DNA of 64,000 nt from Physcomitrium patens (GCF_000002425.4 NC_037271.1:11726786-11790785), one strand, 5' to 3'. Positions 10,975-23,610 are shown, counted from the first letter of the stretch. Numbers and translations are program-made. The notes: generated from the sequence alone by a model not told the origin.

Positions 10975-11742
10975 TGTAGAATAGATATTAATTCGTTTTT
11001 GTAAGAAATTAAAAAAATAAACTAATAGTCTATAGAATAGTCAGTTTAGGAGAATAGATGGTTGATTTAGTTATTAAAAAAAGTTTATTACAGGATTACG
11101 GTTAGGATCTAGAAATCAATAGCAACTATATAGGAGTTGTAGAAGTTTGTTAGAGGGCCAGACTATGATAGTCATGAGCCGGGGTTAAGCTTGGTGATAC
11201 CTCTTTGTTTTTTTGGTTATCCTGGTTGTTGAAGAGTAATGGATAGTTTTTGAATACTGAGAAGTGAGTTTGTGGAATAAATCAAAGATTGATTTATGAG
11301 TTATTGATTATGTAATTGGAATATTATGCGATTGAATTATATGAGAAGTTATTGGAAGATTGATTATGGATGGAAGATTATGATTGTTGTTTATTGAGAG
11401 TTGTGTGTGTTTTCGACAGAGGAAGTTTGTGATTACAAAAATTTTGTGAATCAAGATTGGTTGGAGTAAAGTCTATTATTCTTGGTATTAGATGGAATTT
11501 ATGAGTTTTGAGCAGTCTATTAAGAGTGCAAGATTGCACACTGTTGTTATCACTTGATGAAGGAGTATTATTACTAGAAAGAAATATTGTAGTGTTAATT
11601 GGTGTTTTAGTGGTTTGAAATACAATTAATTGTGTGACCCTAATATGTAAAACTCATGCGCTTAGTCTTTTCCTATGTTTGAATTCCTCTATATAGGTTT
11701 ATTCTGAAAAGAATTTGTAGAATAAGTACAACGATAATTACA
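10975..11742 (+). repeat. A2 3' LTR
   Basis: A 768 bp LTR with the TGTAGAATAGATATTAATTC start and an ACGATAATTACA end. It matches A1 over blocks such as GAGCCGGGGTTAAGCTTGGTG and the TTAATTGTGTGACCCTAA region. D2 gag sequence starts directly after it, which fixes the boundary. Confidence 0.75.
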
Positions 11743-12559
11743 TTGGTATAGTAGCTTCTAGCAGTTGCCTACGAGATGCAGTTAGTAGAGGTCTAGTCTC
11801 TTGCCTTACTACCACCTTATCCCTCCGATACTCTCTTTTAACAAGTATGTCTACAGCTTCAGAGACTTTCTTCCAATTAGTAGTAAGTCTGTTGTCATCT
11901 ATATTATCCTCCAATAGTAATTCCAACTCCCTTTGTAAATCATTGCCAGCTCATTGAAGAAATAACTTCACTTTATCATTTTCAAGTGTAAGCTTTTCCA
12001 CTCGAGACAATTGAAAAAATTGTCTTTCAAATTCTCAGAATAACTCTATTACAATCAAGCCCTTGTTGGATTTATTGACCCTTTCCATAAACGATTTTCT
12101 TGTCATCTTTTCTACATCTTCCAAAGAATATTCTTCTTTTAGCTGAAGGTTAAAATCCTCCCAATTTTCTCCATGAGTTTTAATAATTTCTTTTATATAC
12201 TCACAAAGCTTTGGTACAACTACAAGCTCAAATATTAGCATCATATCTTTCTCCAATACTTTATTGAGCTCCATTTCCTGAGAATAATACTTAAGATACT
12301 TGAAAATATTTCTTCTATCAAATTGATCTAATAAACCAACAACAGATTGCAAGGCTTTAGTAGCCATTGCTTCCTTGAGTTCCATTGCTTGCTGTTGTTG
12401 CTTTAAAAGTACAAATGCTAAAAATATTTGAGTTGTAGCAAGATCAAGTTGTAATAGAGATTTTGTAGTACAATTCTTAATACTACTTCCTTGCCCTCCT
12501 TCTATAATAGAAAGCCAAAAATATTTGTTCGAAACTCTCTACCCCAAAAAATTTCACGT
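11743..12559 (-). mobile_element. D2: internal part of a second D element, reverse strand
   Basis: Minus-strand gag sequence nearly identical in layout to D1 gag at 24780-25700: MELLLEDNIDDNRLTTNWKK near 11926, and MELNKVLEKDMM near 12270. It is bounded on the left by A2 and on the right by a solo C LTR. Beyond that solo LTR comes a D LTR in the orientation expected for a 5' LTR of D2. It is broken, and only this short internal part is visible. Confidence 0.75.
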
Positions 12560-13817
12560 TGTCGTACTGTAAATGCTTACAGTATGTAAAAATTAGTTAA
12601 AACATATTATATGTTAATAAATCTACATGTGTGTTAGAGTGGCTAGTAGATTAAATTAAAAGGAGTTGGTATAAGAAACTTTATTTTGTTTCTTTACTTG
12701 TTTTGATTTTGACATTAAAATATATATATATAGGATCTAAATATTTAGTATGAAGCCTTGGGAGAAGTTGCAAGCCTAAGGATGAAAATCTAAACTAGTA
12801 GGAGGCTAATTGGAAGGGATGAAAGCAAGGCATGGTCGGATGAAGGCAAGGAATGAGGAACTTTATCCCTATTAGTCGAATACCATGCCCAATGGGCTTT
12901 GAAGAGGCTACTCGTGACCTTAAGAAGGGTTTCGGCGACTTCAGAGAGAGCATTTGGAGATTTCAAGCTAAGATTGTAAGTTTTAGGATTTTGGATACAA
13001 TTTTTGTACAAAAATTAGAAGATTTGGAGTTAAGGTGAAGAAGTTATAGCCGTTTGAAGTTAAGGTATTTATTTAAGACATATTGTTACACTTTTGAGGA
13101 TACGGTGAGTTTTACAGCAGCTTTTGAAGATCAAAAGGTGCAACTAGAATGGTGATTTTAAGGCCTATATCTTTTATGAGAGAATTTTTGTTTTTAGAAT
13201 TCATATGAAGGAGTTGTAAGGAGTTGAAGGCAGAACTTCCAAATCAAAAGCAGTAAGTAAGTGGTTTTGTTTGTAGTAATGATTGGAGCCATAACATGAG
13301 TTTTTGGACAAATGTTTGGCTCAAACTTTTTGAAAAATGTAACATTTTGTGTGAAGAAGCTATAGATATAAATTTTATTGCATTTGAGCTTATATTTTGT
13401 GAGATATGAAGAAAATTGCACGTGGATGTATAAAGACATGGGTTTGAAGTGATTGTTAGGGTTTTCAAGTTATCTCAAGATCTACAATAAATTTGTAGTT
13501 GAAAATTGTTGTAGAACTTAATCAAAATATATCAGTACTTCATGAAAAATTTGAATTTGTTTGGACAGTCGGATTAGGAGATATGATGTGTTGAAGTTTG
13601 GAAAAATCTCTTAATAAGAATAAACAAGGTTTTCGAAGATTTTATCATATTTTGGAAGTTGTCGGTTACTTGAGGATTGTATATTTGGTGTAATTACTCA
13701 AAAAGGGAAAAATTATATATAAACTTAGGGCTTCTCTTATTTTCAAGCTTGATTGAATAATTAGTGACAATCAGAAGCCCAACGTTTTTTTTGAGGCAAA
13801 CTCTCTCTACACCGACA
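12560..13817 (+). repeat. Solo LTR of family C
   Basis: A single 1258 bp C-type LTR with no internal sequence on either side. It starts TGTCGTACTG and ends CTACACCGACA. Flanking 4-bp sequences are ACGT (12556-12559) and ATGT (13818-13821), consistent with a 4-bp target duplication. Solo LTRs arise by recombination between the two LTRs of a full element. It lies at the LTR/internal junction of D2. A small TA repeat (12720-12733) is also present in the C3 LTRs. Confidence 0.8.
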
Positions 13818-13818
13818 A

Positions 13819-15170
13819 TGTCGGGTTTACTAGGTCTGTTGTATGGTGTGATTTGCTATTTGGAAATATATTAGATATCTAATTATAAAAAGTGTAGCTT
13901 AAACCTTTATATGAATCTTGTATTAGCTTCCAAAACTCCTTTATTTTGTATAAAACTCTAAATATAATAAAATCCCTTCAAAACATATTTTTCTTGCAAA
14001 GAGGTTTCTTTTTTTGAATTTTAGAAATTTATAACTCTTGATCTAACCATTCAATTTGTGTCAAATTTATAGGATAGGTAGAATTCATCCTTAACTTTTA
14101 TCTTAAACAAAACCAACCACAAATTCACTCCCGACCTTCTAACATCTAAGAAACACTAAAAGACACTCTAAACCCTAATTTACAAGCACCCGAGCACTAT
14201 TTTCTTAATATCTTAATAATCCAATACTCAAATATCATCAAACTTATGTATAAAGTTTATTAACATGAATTTACAAATTTTCTGAAATTTTGAGCCAAAA
14301 CCTTGTCAAATTGCTCAAGATATAGCTTAAGAGACAACCACTAGTAAATCGGGTCACTTACTACCCTTAAATTGCATGTGCTGACTTCAAAATCCAATAA
14401 CTCCTTCATCCAAACTTGGAATCCAACAAGTAGTATGCAAAAAGTGTAGCTACAAAAGTACTCTCTCTAGTCGCAATCGCCAATCCTCAATTTCTGTCCG
14501 TACGCATGCGTTTTGTCAAAATGAGTGACAATAGCTCTCTAATCAACACCTTAACTTTGAGTGCTTGTATCTCCTTCAAATAAACTCCAAATCATACAAA
14601 ATTTGTACCAAAATCATAGCGAAAAACCTAAATCTATTGACCCTAGCCTTCAAAGCTCAAATGGTTTCGAGAAACTAACCCTAATCTCTAATATGGCTTC
14701 GGACAGCCTCCTCAAAGCCCATTGGTCATGATTTTTGTCCAGTAGGAATGGAGATTTTTATCATCCATCTCCATTCATTTATATTGGTGCCTTATTTACT
14801 CCCTTTGCTACCAAAATCCTTCTTCAATCCTTTTTCTTATAAGATTTACATAATTTATGCTCTAAACACCAAATAAAAGAACCAAAATAAGTTTCTAAAG
14901 GTCACCAATGTCTAACAAAGGTGGCTCTAAATATTTAGAAGTTAATATCAACCAAAACCAATCTTAAAAGCCACTATCAAAAGGAAATTAAAGTTATACA
15001 AATTCTATAGTAATCTATTTAAACAACCTCTTCTCAAGATAATAACCAAATTAAATATTCTACAACCAACTAAAATCTACTAACATGGCTTTCACTATGT
15101 TACGTAGTAAATTATATATTAAATAAATAATTATATTATTTTCATATAGTAGCCAAACTACAATACGACA
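13819..15170 (-). repeat. D LTR shared by D1 and D2, reverse strand
   Basis: A 1352 bp LTR read on the minus strand. A polypurine tract precedes it on that strand (15171-15186), so it is the 3' LTR of D1. The sequence after it, beyond the solo C LTR, is D2 gag, so it also serves as the 5' LTR of D2. From about 13828 to 14971 it is almost identical to the LTR at 25769-27117, while the last ~200 bp differ heavily. Confidence 0.75.
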
Positions 15171-15186
15171 TCCACCCCTTCTAAAC
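15171..15186 (-). promoter_or_regulatory. D1 polypurine tract (reverse strand)
   Basis: On the minus strand this reads GTTTAGAAGGGGTGGA immediately before the LTR start TGTCGTATTG. The same motif precedes the 3' LTR of C1 (TTTAGAGGGGGTGGA) and of X (GGGGGGGTGGA). It marks 13819-15170 as a 3' LTR. Confidence 0.7.
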
Positions 15187-16961
15187 CTGTGTATTCTCCG
15201 GTAAGTACTTAAAAGAATGAAAATTGTGATCGACGTCATATCACCTTTTCAATATTATCTTCTTTTGATCCATGTCTTTTACTTCTTCATTTGTAAAGAA
15301 ATATATATCTTCTCTAATACCTTCACAAATTCCTTATTGCCTTAATCAATGCCGCATATCAATTTTGTCCTTGTATTTCGAGCTTATTTCTTCCAAAAAT
15401 CTTTTGAACATGTCTCCATATATATACTTACTATTAAAGCATCTTTTTCAAGTACATCCACTCTTTTTAGGTCTTTTTTAGATTTTTGCATACCTCTTTT
15501 TTTCCATTTTTGTAAATCATTAAGCAGGGTATATACAACAATTCCATTCTTAGATAATTTTATATTACCTATATATAAGATATTATTCCCTCCATGCGAG
15601 AGTACCTTCTTTGGTATAACACTACATTCTTGCTCTATAGTGGTACCTTGCACTTTTCACTTACCTCTTCACTTATCCTTAGTAATGAACCACTGTGTAG
15701 ATAATCCCAATTGTGCTCATGGTTAGTAAGTACTGTTAGAAATTGCACTGCCTTTTTTCCATCTTCACTTCTAATATGGGCACATGCTGATCCGACATCC
15801 AAAACCTTGGTCTCCTTCCTCCCGACTATAATATATAGTTGAGCAAGAATCATTGGGTATGAAGTAGTGTCTTGAACAAAAAAAACTTGTTCTGTGATCA
15901 CATCTCCAACATTTATAAATATAAAGATCTCTTCATGTATTATTTGATGCCCAAATCATCCAACCATGGTTAATATCAATGGGCCACCTTTCACGTTTAT
16001 AGACTTCTTTTGACATAATATTAATTTCAAATCCATGCTCAATGAGAGCAATTATTAGTTCTACCAAGTCTTCCATTTTTACTAAAGTCTCTGTGGTGGC
16101 TCTTGCTCAATGTCCCTTCGTATAGTATCCAGGGTCCTTGTCATCATCCTTGTATTCATCCAAATAAAATTGTCCCTTTTTATTAATACAACATTCAGCC
16201 AATTCATGTTTCTCTTCTTCAGTCAAGATTGTATCCAAAGCACTAGATACAACAGATTCTCCTGTCAACTACTTCTTTCACTTAATGGTGTCGATGATGA
16301 CTTTATGAAAATATTTCTTTGCAATGCCCAAAATTTCTCGTAGAGTAAATTTAATTTTGGCATTTAATACTCTTTCTTCTAACACTCCTTTTAAATTTGT
16401 CGCTGCCTCAATATCTGATTGTAGCTTATAAGTAACATGCTTATTCTTTCCTTTGTCTTTATCAACCTCCATCCTTTCTTCTCATTTCTCTTTTGGCAAT
16501 GGTGCTTTTCCAGGGTGCGATGTGGATGGCCCAACCTTGGATAGTCTATTAGCCTGTGATATAGGTATTTCTTTATTTTGTATTGATTCTGCATGCCTTT
16601 GAGATCTCTTCTTGTTGGTCGGCTCTTTAAAATTTTCTTCAATTTCATTTCTTCTCATTTTTACCTCCATTAGAGCTTTATATTAGAACTTTGTGAAATA
16701 AGCATGTACAGACATAGTATCTACAGGGTCATCCCATCTTGTGGCATTTCTAATTATTGTGGTTGTATTAAGTAATTTTTGCCTTGTTGTTTTTTCTTTA
16801 TTCATGTTGATAATAGCATGATTCTATAGATCCCATGTATTTACATGTTTGTTTAAAACATCCTCCTTCTACCTCCTAGCCTCAATGCCATAAGTAATAG
16901 CTTTTCTTGATGCCATAGTCTGTTGAGATAAATGTTCTTTCAAATCCTTCTTCATCTCTCC
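15187..16961 (-). pseudogene. D1 protease and downstream gag-pol linker
   Basis: Minus-strand remnant related to residues 120-428 of the C1 ORF at 54674. Recognisable blocks are TYKLQSDIEAATNLKG near 16430, FTLREILGIAKKYFHKVI near 16310, FFVQDTTSYPMILAQLYI near 15870, and DGKKAVQFLTVLTNHEH near 15750. A block like the C1 ORF at 55987 (KKDLKRVDVLEKDALIV) lies near 15450. Broken, several breaks. No RT follows before the polypurine tract. Confidence 0.7.
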
Positions 16962-17636
16962 TGTAGAATAGGTAAATAAACTTTGTGGTAAGGTTCTGGT
17001 TGGTTATTGATAACCTTGAGAATTAGACTAATGGCTAGGCACTTTAGTTGGTAACAGTAGGTTGTTAGTGGAATAAATGCTTAAGAATTCAAAGGGTCAT
17101 AACCTTTGGAATCTGCTGGCCGACTCATGATCTTTTTGATGGGATAAATATGTTGAGGAAATAGAGATCAAAGCCAGACTGTGAGAGTCTTAAGCCGAAA
17201 GCCAAATTGTGAGAGTCTTAAGCCAAAAGCCAGATTGTGAGAGTCATAAGCCGAGAGCCTAACTGTGAGAGTCGTAAGCCGAGAGCCAGACTGTGAGATT
17301 CATAAGCCGAGAGCCCGATTGTAAGAGTTGTAAGCTGGGGTATGCTTGGTGCTACGTCTTTGTTTTCTTTGCTTTTATTATTTGCTTACGAAGAATTGTG
17401 ATTAAGAGAAATATTGTTGAATTGATAGTTATAGAATAGATTATATATTGAATCAAGATGGAAGTAGTAAGCCTCACTGTTTTGTAGTTTGATACTTGAT
17501 TTCAGATAGCCAAAGTATAGTCAATTGTGACATTAACAGACCCAATTCATATAATCAGACTTTCCCCATGTTCGAATCTACCTCTATTAGTTCAATAGCT
17601 TTGGTATATTGAAGCTTGAAAACAATAAGAACAACA
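16962..17636 (+). repeat. A3 5' LTR
   Basis: 675 bp, starting TGTAGAATAGGTAAATAAAC and ending AGAACAACA. It pairs with 23968-24642, which has the same length. It contains six tandem 28-bp units and the TAAGCTGGGGTATGCTTGGTGC block shared with A1 and A2. Confidence 0.88.
17173..17340 (+). repeat. 28-bp tandem array in the A3 5' LTR
   Basis: Six diverged units of 28 bp, each close to GCCAGACTGTGAGAGTCATA followed by AGCCGAGA. The 3' LTR carries the same number of units. A1 and A2 LTRs have about one unit at this position, directly before the AAGCTTGGTG block. Confidence 0.85.
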
Positions 17637-17639
17637 TTT

Positions 17640-17657
17640 TGGTGCCATTGCTATGGA
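17640..17657 (+). promoter_or_regulatory. A3 primer-binding site, tRNA-Asp type
   Basis: TGGTGCCATTGCTATGGA lies three bases after the LTR end. It matches the tRNA-Asp complement TGGCGCCGTTGCCGGGGA used by plant Athila/Tat elements at 13 of 18 positions, and four of the five differences are C-to-T or G-to-A type. Minus-strand DNA synthesis starts here. The assignment rests on remembered tRNA sequence. Confidence 0.65.
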
Positions 17658-17807
17658 AATGATAATAGTATGAAATGTTAGAAATTGATTGTATTGGAGA
17701 TGGAATTATATGTTGAATGAGAACGTGAAAAGAACCAGTTTTAGGATTACAAATATGTGAGTTATAATTTAAGGCAGTATTAATTTTGTAAGGAAGAATG
17801 AAAGTTT

Positions 17808-19600
17808 ATGAGTGATAATCACAGGGAGGGAGGATTATCAAAGAATTCATCGACAAGCAAAACAAAGACAAGAGTAATTACGCATAAGAAATATCCTACG
17901 GGAACAACAAAAAGGAATTGCAGGTCCAAAAAAAACCAAAGGAAGAAAAATTCAAATTCAAATAGTAAGGAGACCAGTGATAACACCAATGACCGCAAGA
18001 GTGCCAGAAGTACCAATTGCAGTACAAATGGGAGCAGTAGGAGACCAAACTACAAGTGTGGCACCATTACCTATTGTTAATGGTTGGCCGAGCTCTGATC
18101 CTGATCACCATATATTTCAATTTTTGAGAGCCTATCTGGCTAATAATGATAGAACTGAAGACATTTGGTTGAGATGGTTGCCAACAACTATAAAAGATAC
18201 AGCTTTTGAATAGTATATTCGGCAACCAATGGGTAGATTTTCCAATTGAAAGGCCTTGAAGAATGCCTTCTTAATCCATTTTAGACCAATTGGATTTAAT
18301 GATCGACTTTGAGAAAGTTTTATGAATAGCAAGATGTTTGCGGGAGAATCAATAGAATCCTATTATGGCTAGATCACGGAAATACTTCGTAAATGGTCAA
18401 ATAATCAAATGCCAGATGCGTTTATATTGTCAATATTAATCAATGGTTTGCATCCACTAGAATTAAAAATATTTGTAAAAAAAACTTGACCAGCAACGAT
18501 AGAGGCATCGTTGGCACGAACAAAGGTGTGGAAAGAATGTCATTATGACCAATTATTAACAGTGGAGGCCACGATGATTTCAAGTTTAAGAAGCCAACAA
18601 ATACAATCGGAAAATGTTTCGATGGATAATTATCTATAAATGGCTGCATCCAACATGAAGAATGTTATGTTGTAAAAATCAATTAATGCTACACCACTCC
18701 AAGCAATAGTGCCAATAACAATCACACCTTATTGTACATCTCCAACTTATCAATAATTGGAATTGCTCACAAATGCGACTATTAAAGATCCAAATAAAGC
18801 CTTGTTATTAAATCTAACAAAGAAGATGGAAGAATTGACCGTGAATTTGGCTAAAGATAAGGAGAAACGACATAAGCCTTCTTATATGAGACCTAATGTA
18901 TGGTGTAATAATTAAAAGAGACAAGGTCATTTTGATACGGAATGTCCATCACCTAGACAAACAAGTGTTCAATGTACATTTTGTAGAGGAAAACATCCTA
19001 CCCAAAAGTGCTGGCATTTACAAAGGCAACAACAATTCAGTAATCAGACCATCATTCCACCGACTCAATGGGAAGTCAATCAAGTTCAAATGAGAAATAT
19101 GTATGGATGGAATGGAAATTGATCTTATCGATAAAATCGAGCATTCAATAACTTTCAAAGTTTCAATTTTAATTAGGGGTTTGCATCAAATCTCGAGAAC
19201 TACAAGAAAGAGCATCAGAAGTATCAGCAATATGCTCCATCGATGTCATCGAACCAAGTATCCTCCATACCAATGGGACAACCAGGATCATTTTCTAATC
19301 CTACATGGAACAAGCCTAGTAGGTATATACTAGTGGAGACATCCAACATGCCAGATGGAGGTGCAAGAAGACCACTTTGTTGTTTCCATTGTAGACAGAT
19401 TGATCATTATGCTAGTGAATGTTCCAATCCCAAAGCTAGTGACGATTATGTGCCAATGAGTGTAAATTATAAGCAGTCGGGACATACTTATCAGCAATGT
19501 AATGCTCCGTTGAATTTCAATAATCGAGATCAGCAGATCTAAAGCCAAGAAAAAATGGAGGAGATAAATCAAGGTCCTTAAGATTCACCAATTCATTGGG
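17808..19600 (+). pseudogene. A3 gag region with several zinc knuckles
   Basis: A decayed gag. The capsid-type motif DIWLRWLPTTIKDTAFE, near 18160-18210, is typical of the retrotransposon gag domain. Further on are knuckle-like segments: CTFCRGKHPTQKC near 18976, and CFHCRQIDHYASEC near 19385, which has perfect C-x2-C-x4-H-x4-C spacing; a further knuckle-like stretch follows near 19470. Multiple knuckles fit an Athila/Tat-type nucleocapsid. Broken, several breaks. Confidence 0.72.
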
Positions 19601-20216
19601 TAGAAGTAGTCTAAGTTATACTTACAAGAAGTCAACAAAAGAAGAAAGGATCAATTCAACATTTAGGTGATTCTAAAGCAAAGGGTCAATTGGACCCAAT
19701 TACGGGGCCATCTAATCCACGTCCTGATATGGGCCTCTTACTCAGTATAAGACCTGAATCGATTGTGCACCCTACTAAGGTCCTGATTACGGAGGCTTCG
19801 GTTCCATTTCAAGCTGTTCTATTCTCTACACAATTTCGGAAAACGTCCTTTCCATTGAAAGATCCTCTCAAAGGCATGAATTCCAAGAATCCAATATCAA
19901 CCCAATTGGAAGAATAATCTTATGTATTGAAAGAACCAATTTTATAAGGTCCGTCAAACTTAGTTCCAGTAGCTTTACTAATTTCTAATATAAAAAAAAC
20001 CAATTTACCTACGTCGGTGTCTAGGATTGGGAAGAAAAAATGGACATTGGAAATTACCACTAATACAGAACTATATGATATTCTAAATGATTTGGGCACC
20101 ATAAAGTCCACAATTCTATGAAGCAACTATTGGTGGTAGCACCTGGGTGCCAAACTATTTAAAATTCTTCACTAATTCGTCGCACATCTCGAAATAAAGA
20201 AATCCGAGAAATAAGT

Positions 20217-20477
20217 TTGAATTCCGATCTAGGTGCACGAACTATTGATGTCTCAATTGATATAGTATTATTATCGGGAGTGCAAATAGATAGAGGATCT
20301 AGTATAAATCTTATGAATGCTGGTACAATGGAGGAGCTGGATTTGGATTACTCATTGCCTACTACAGTAGTTTTGACAATAGCTGACTCTAGTCGAGTTA
20401 AACCTATGGATATTTTAAAGAGTATTGATACAATAATTATGGAGATTACCTACAAAATTGATTATATTATTTTTTGA
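20217..20477 (+). pseudogene. A3 protease remnant
   Basis: An 86-residue open segment with VQIDRGSSINLMNAGTMEEL, which matches the aspartic-protease loop of Tat/Athila pol (usual form D-G-G-S-S-x-N-x-M). It lies between gag and RT as expected. The protease would process the polyprotein. The element is a fossil here. Confidence 0.65.
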
Positions 20478-21059
20478 TTACGAAGCTCTATATTGTCATA
20501 TCCAATTTTATTGGGGCAACCGTGGTTGTATCAAGTTAAAGCTCGAAATAACTGGGGCTGTGGTACATTGACAACTAGGAAAGGTAATGATAAAATTGTG
20601 CTTCAAATGTACCCTATATAATATCACAGAGAACTCAAGTTGCCAGTTTAGAATTCACGTCGGATTGTAAAGATGAGTCTACAGAAGAAGAAATTGATGC
20701 ACCTGACCCAATTTATGTTGATACAAGACAAGTTTTTGAGCACACTAGAATGAACTAGCAATGCATAGGACTAGGAGAGTACTTAGTTCCTCTAGATGTT
20801 ATTGACAATTCTGATCATATGATTGCATATTAGATGAATAGACAGGATGTTAATCACGTTAGTAATATGGAACTGGACTTGAAAAGTTTTAATGTGTCAG
20901 ATTTTATGAAAGATTCTAGAATTGAGTAGAACATTATTCCAGAGACTCTTGAAATTCCATGATGTCAACCAATTAATTTAGGTACAAGAGAGGCTTTCAA
21001 AATCATTCAGATTTACGATAGTATAAAAGGTAAGGAAAAAGAAATTTGAGTGGATTATT

Positions 21060-23610
21060 TTTTAATGCATAAAACTACTTTTGCATGATTGTATGCGGAT
21101 TTGAAAGGAATTCCAGCTGAAGTTTGTGAGCATCGAATTATATTGGAAGAGAATGCTATATCGGTACACTAAAGTCAACATCAACTTAATCCAAAATACT
21201 CACTTATAGTAAAAGAAGAACTGGATAAACTCTTAGAGGTTGGATTTATCTGTCTAGTTTCTTTCAGTGAATGGATTTCACTAATTGTTATAGCACCAAA
21301 AAAAAATAGAAAAGTTTGCATTTGTCAAGATTTCAAAAATTAAATGCGGCTACCAAGAAGGATTTTTTTTTTTATCATTCACGGATAGTATATTGGATGC
21401 CGTCACTGGACATGAATGTTATTCATTTCTTCATGGATTCTTCGGTTATAATCAAGTTAAGATTGCAAAAGAAGACCAGTTAAAAACTACTTTTATTATG
21501 GATTGGGGGACCTTTGCCTATAAGATTATGCTATTTGGGCTTTATAATGCACCAGCTATAGTTCAAAAGATAATGATGTAAGCGTTCTAAGATTATCTAT
21601 AAATTTCAATGGAAATATTTCTAGATGATTTTTGTACATTTAGTATGAGAGCCAAGCATTTAGAATATCTAGGTCAATGTTTGAATCAATGTACCAAATA
21701 TGAAATTTCTTTAAATTTGAAAAAGTACCAATTTGGTGTGCCTTCAGATAAATTATTGGATCATATAGTTTCGATGGTAGGCATTGCTACAGATCTGGAT
21801 AAAATAAAGATTATAGTAGAATTAAAGCGACTAAATACTGTTACGGGTATTTAAGCATTTGTCGGCCATGTCACTTATTATCAGTGATTTATCTATATAT
21901 TCGCAGCTATATGCCTTCTCTTGACAAATCTCTTGAAGAAACCATGAACCGATGGGACTAGTCCATTTTGGACAAAGGAATGTACAATTGCATTCGAAAC
22001 ATTGAAACAAAAATTGGTTTCAGCATGAATATTGGTGGCACCTTGTTAGACAAAACCATTCCAAGTTTTCTATGTTTGTCCAAGAAGATAATGTCAATTT
22101 AAAGTTTTGTCTTTAAATTTGTTTTCTATGTCAACCATGATGCTTTAAAATATATGATTAATAAGCCTCAATTGAATGGTCATATTGCACGATGGGTTCT
22201 ATTCTTGCTAGTATTTGACTTTATTATTCAGGTAAGTCCAGGGAAATCACATTTCAATGCGGACTATTTATCTCGGTTATCCAACATATTGGATAATGAA
22301 CCCATTAACGACGTACTATCCGATGCGAAACTGTTTGCAATAGATGTAATTACTTTGGAGCATAGTAAAATAATTCAATACTTGACATTTCAAACCTTCC
22401 CATCTAATTTCAATAAAAAGCTTAAACGACACTTAATATTAAAATGTGCACCTTATACAATGATTGGTGAAACTCTATATAAACAAGACAAGGATGGAAT
22501 TTTGCGACGCTGTATTTATCACACTGAAGTGAGTACTATATTAGAAGGTTGTCAATTGGACAATTGTGGTGGACATTTTGCGGGAGATAGTACGGCTCGT
22601 AAAGCTTTATAGGCTGGTTATTGGTAGCCAATAATGTTTGCAGATGCCCACCAATTCATCCGTCATTGTGATCCATGTCAAAGAATGAGTTGACCTATTA
22701 GAACTTCAACAATGCCATTGGTACCAATTCTGGCTCAAGCGCCTTTTGAAAAATGGAGAATTGATTTTGTGGGATCAATTGTACCAACCTCAAGAAATAG
22801 ACAAAAATGATATAGACTAGTAGCAACAAATTACATAACAAAATGGACTGAAGTCGTAGCTACAAAAATTGATAGTGCAAGTACGGTAGCAACTTTTTTG
22901 TATGAAAATATTATCACATGGTTTGGTTGTCCACGAGAATTGGTTAGTGATCAAAGAACTCATTTTATAAATAGCACAATTGAAGTACTTATAGCTAAAT
23001 ACGAGATAAAATATTGTATGACTACACCATATCACTTTAGAGTCAATGGACATATAGAAAAGATTAATGGAATTTTATGTAAAATATTAACAAAAATAAT
23101 TTCAGGAGCGGGTACAGATCGAGACACTAAGTTGTTCGCAGCTTTGTGAGCATAGTGTACTACGTATAAAGTTGCTACCAATACTATTCCTTTTCAATTG
23201 GTTTATGGCCGAAAAGCAATATTACCTATTGAATTGGAAGTCCAAAGTTTACGAATTGCTGTAGATACTAGATTCGGAGATCAGAATTCATTACGGTACC
23301 ATTTAGAAGAATTAGAAAAATTAGATGAAACTAGAGCCAATGCATTAATGATCATGGAAACTACACAAAAATGAAGGAAGACTTATTATGATAGTAAACT
23401 TAGACCAAAGGCTTTTATGCCAAATGATTTGGTACTTCTTAATGATAGTTAATTTAAAAAAAATTCAAGAAAATTTCAAGTTCATTGACATGGGTCTTAT
23501 CGAGTTATTGATGGATTTCCAAATGGTTCAGTAAAATTGGAAAATTTTATGGGTACTAAATTTACAAAACGAATCAATGGCAATTAGCTTAAACTTTACT
23601 ATACATAAAT
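21060..23610 (+). pseudogene. A3 pol: RT, RNase H and integrase remnants
   Basis: Decayed pol collinear with A1. RT blocks include DAVTGHECYSFLHGF near 21395-21440, the WGTFAYKIM block near 21505 and MEIFLDDFCTFS near 21609-21645. The RNase H end is near 22150-22280 (YLSRLSNIL). The integrase zinc region is near 22560-22690 (CGGHFAGDSTARKAL, then CDPC-like). Integrase core blocks lie near 22900-23150. The pol end is near 23600. Many breaks. Confidence 0.82.

Larger units (their letters stand above)
7967..11742 (+). mobile_element. A2: family A element, 3' part
   Basis: Family A sequence resuming at CCGTTAGTTCCAATTTTGGC, which matches A1 pol from about 1984, so C2 inserted in the integrase region. 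The parts are the integrase remainder (to about 8858), a spacer with a long poly-T tract near 8869-8894, an ORF3 remnant (about 9196-10880), a polypurine tract and the 3' LTR. It is broken with many breaks, far more than A1. The 5' portion must lie left of the window. It is itself inserted in D2. Confidence 0.85.

Noticed and set aside
12790-13468. Short ORFs on both strands in C-type LTRs (repeated at 35723, 39508, 52410 and 59719)
   Set aside because: The same ORFs recur because the LTR sequence recurs; they have no domain and lie wholly inside LTRs.
15272-15726. Plus-strand ORFs of 69 and 125 residues
   Set aside because: They are antisense shadows of the D1 protease-linker region, which reads on the minus strand with matches to C1.
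17173-17340. Regular 28-bp repeats that superficially look like a CRISPR array
   Set aside because: Units are directly adjacent with no spacers, vary in sequence, and lie inside LTRs of a eukaryotic retroelement in both copies.
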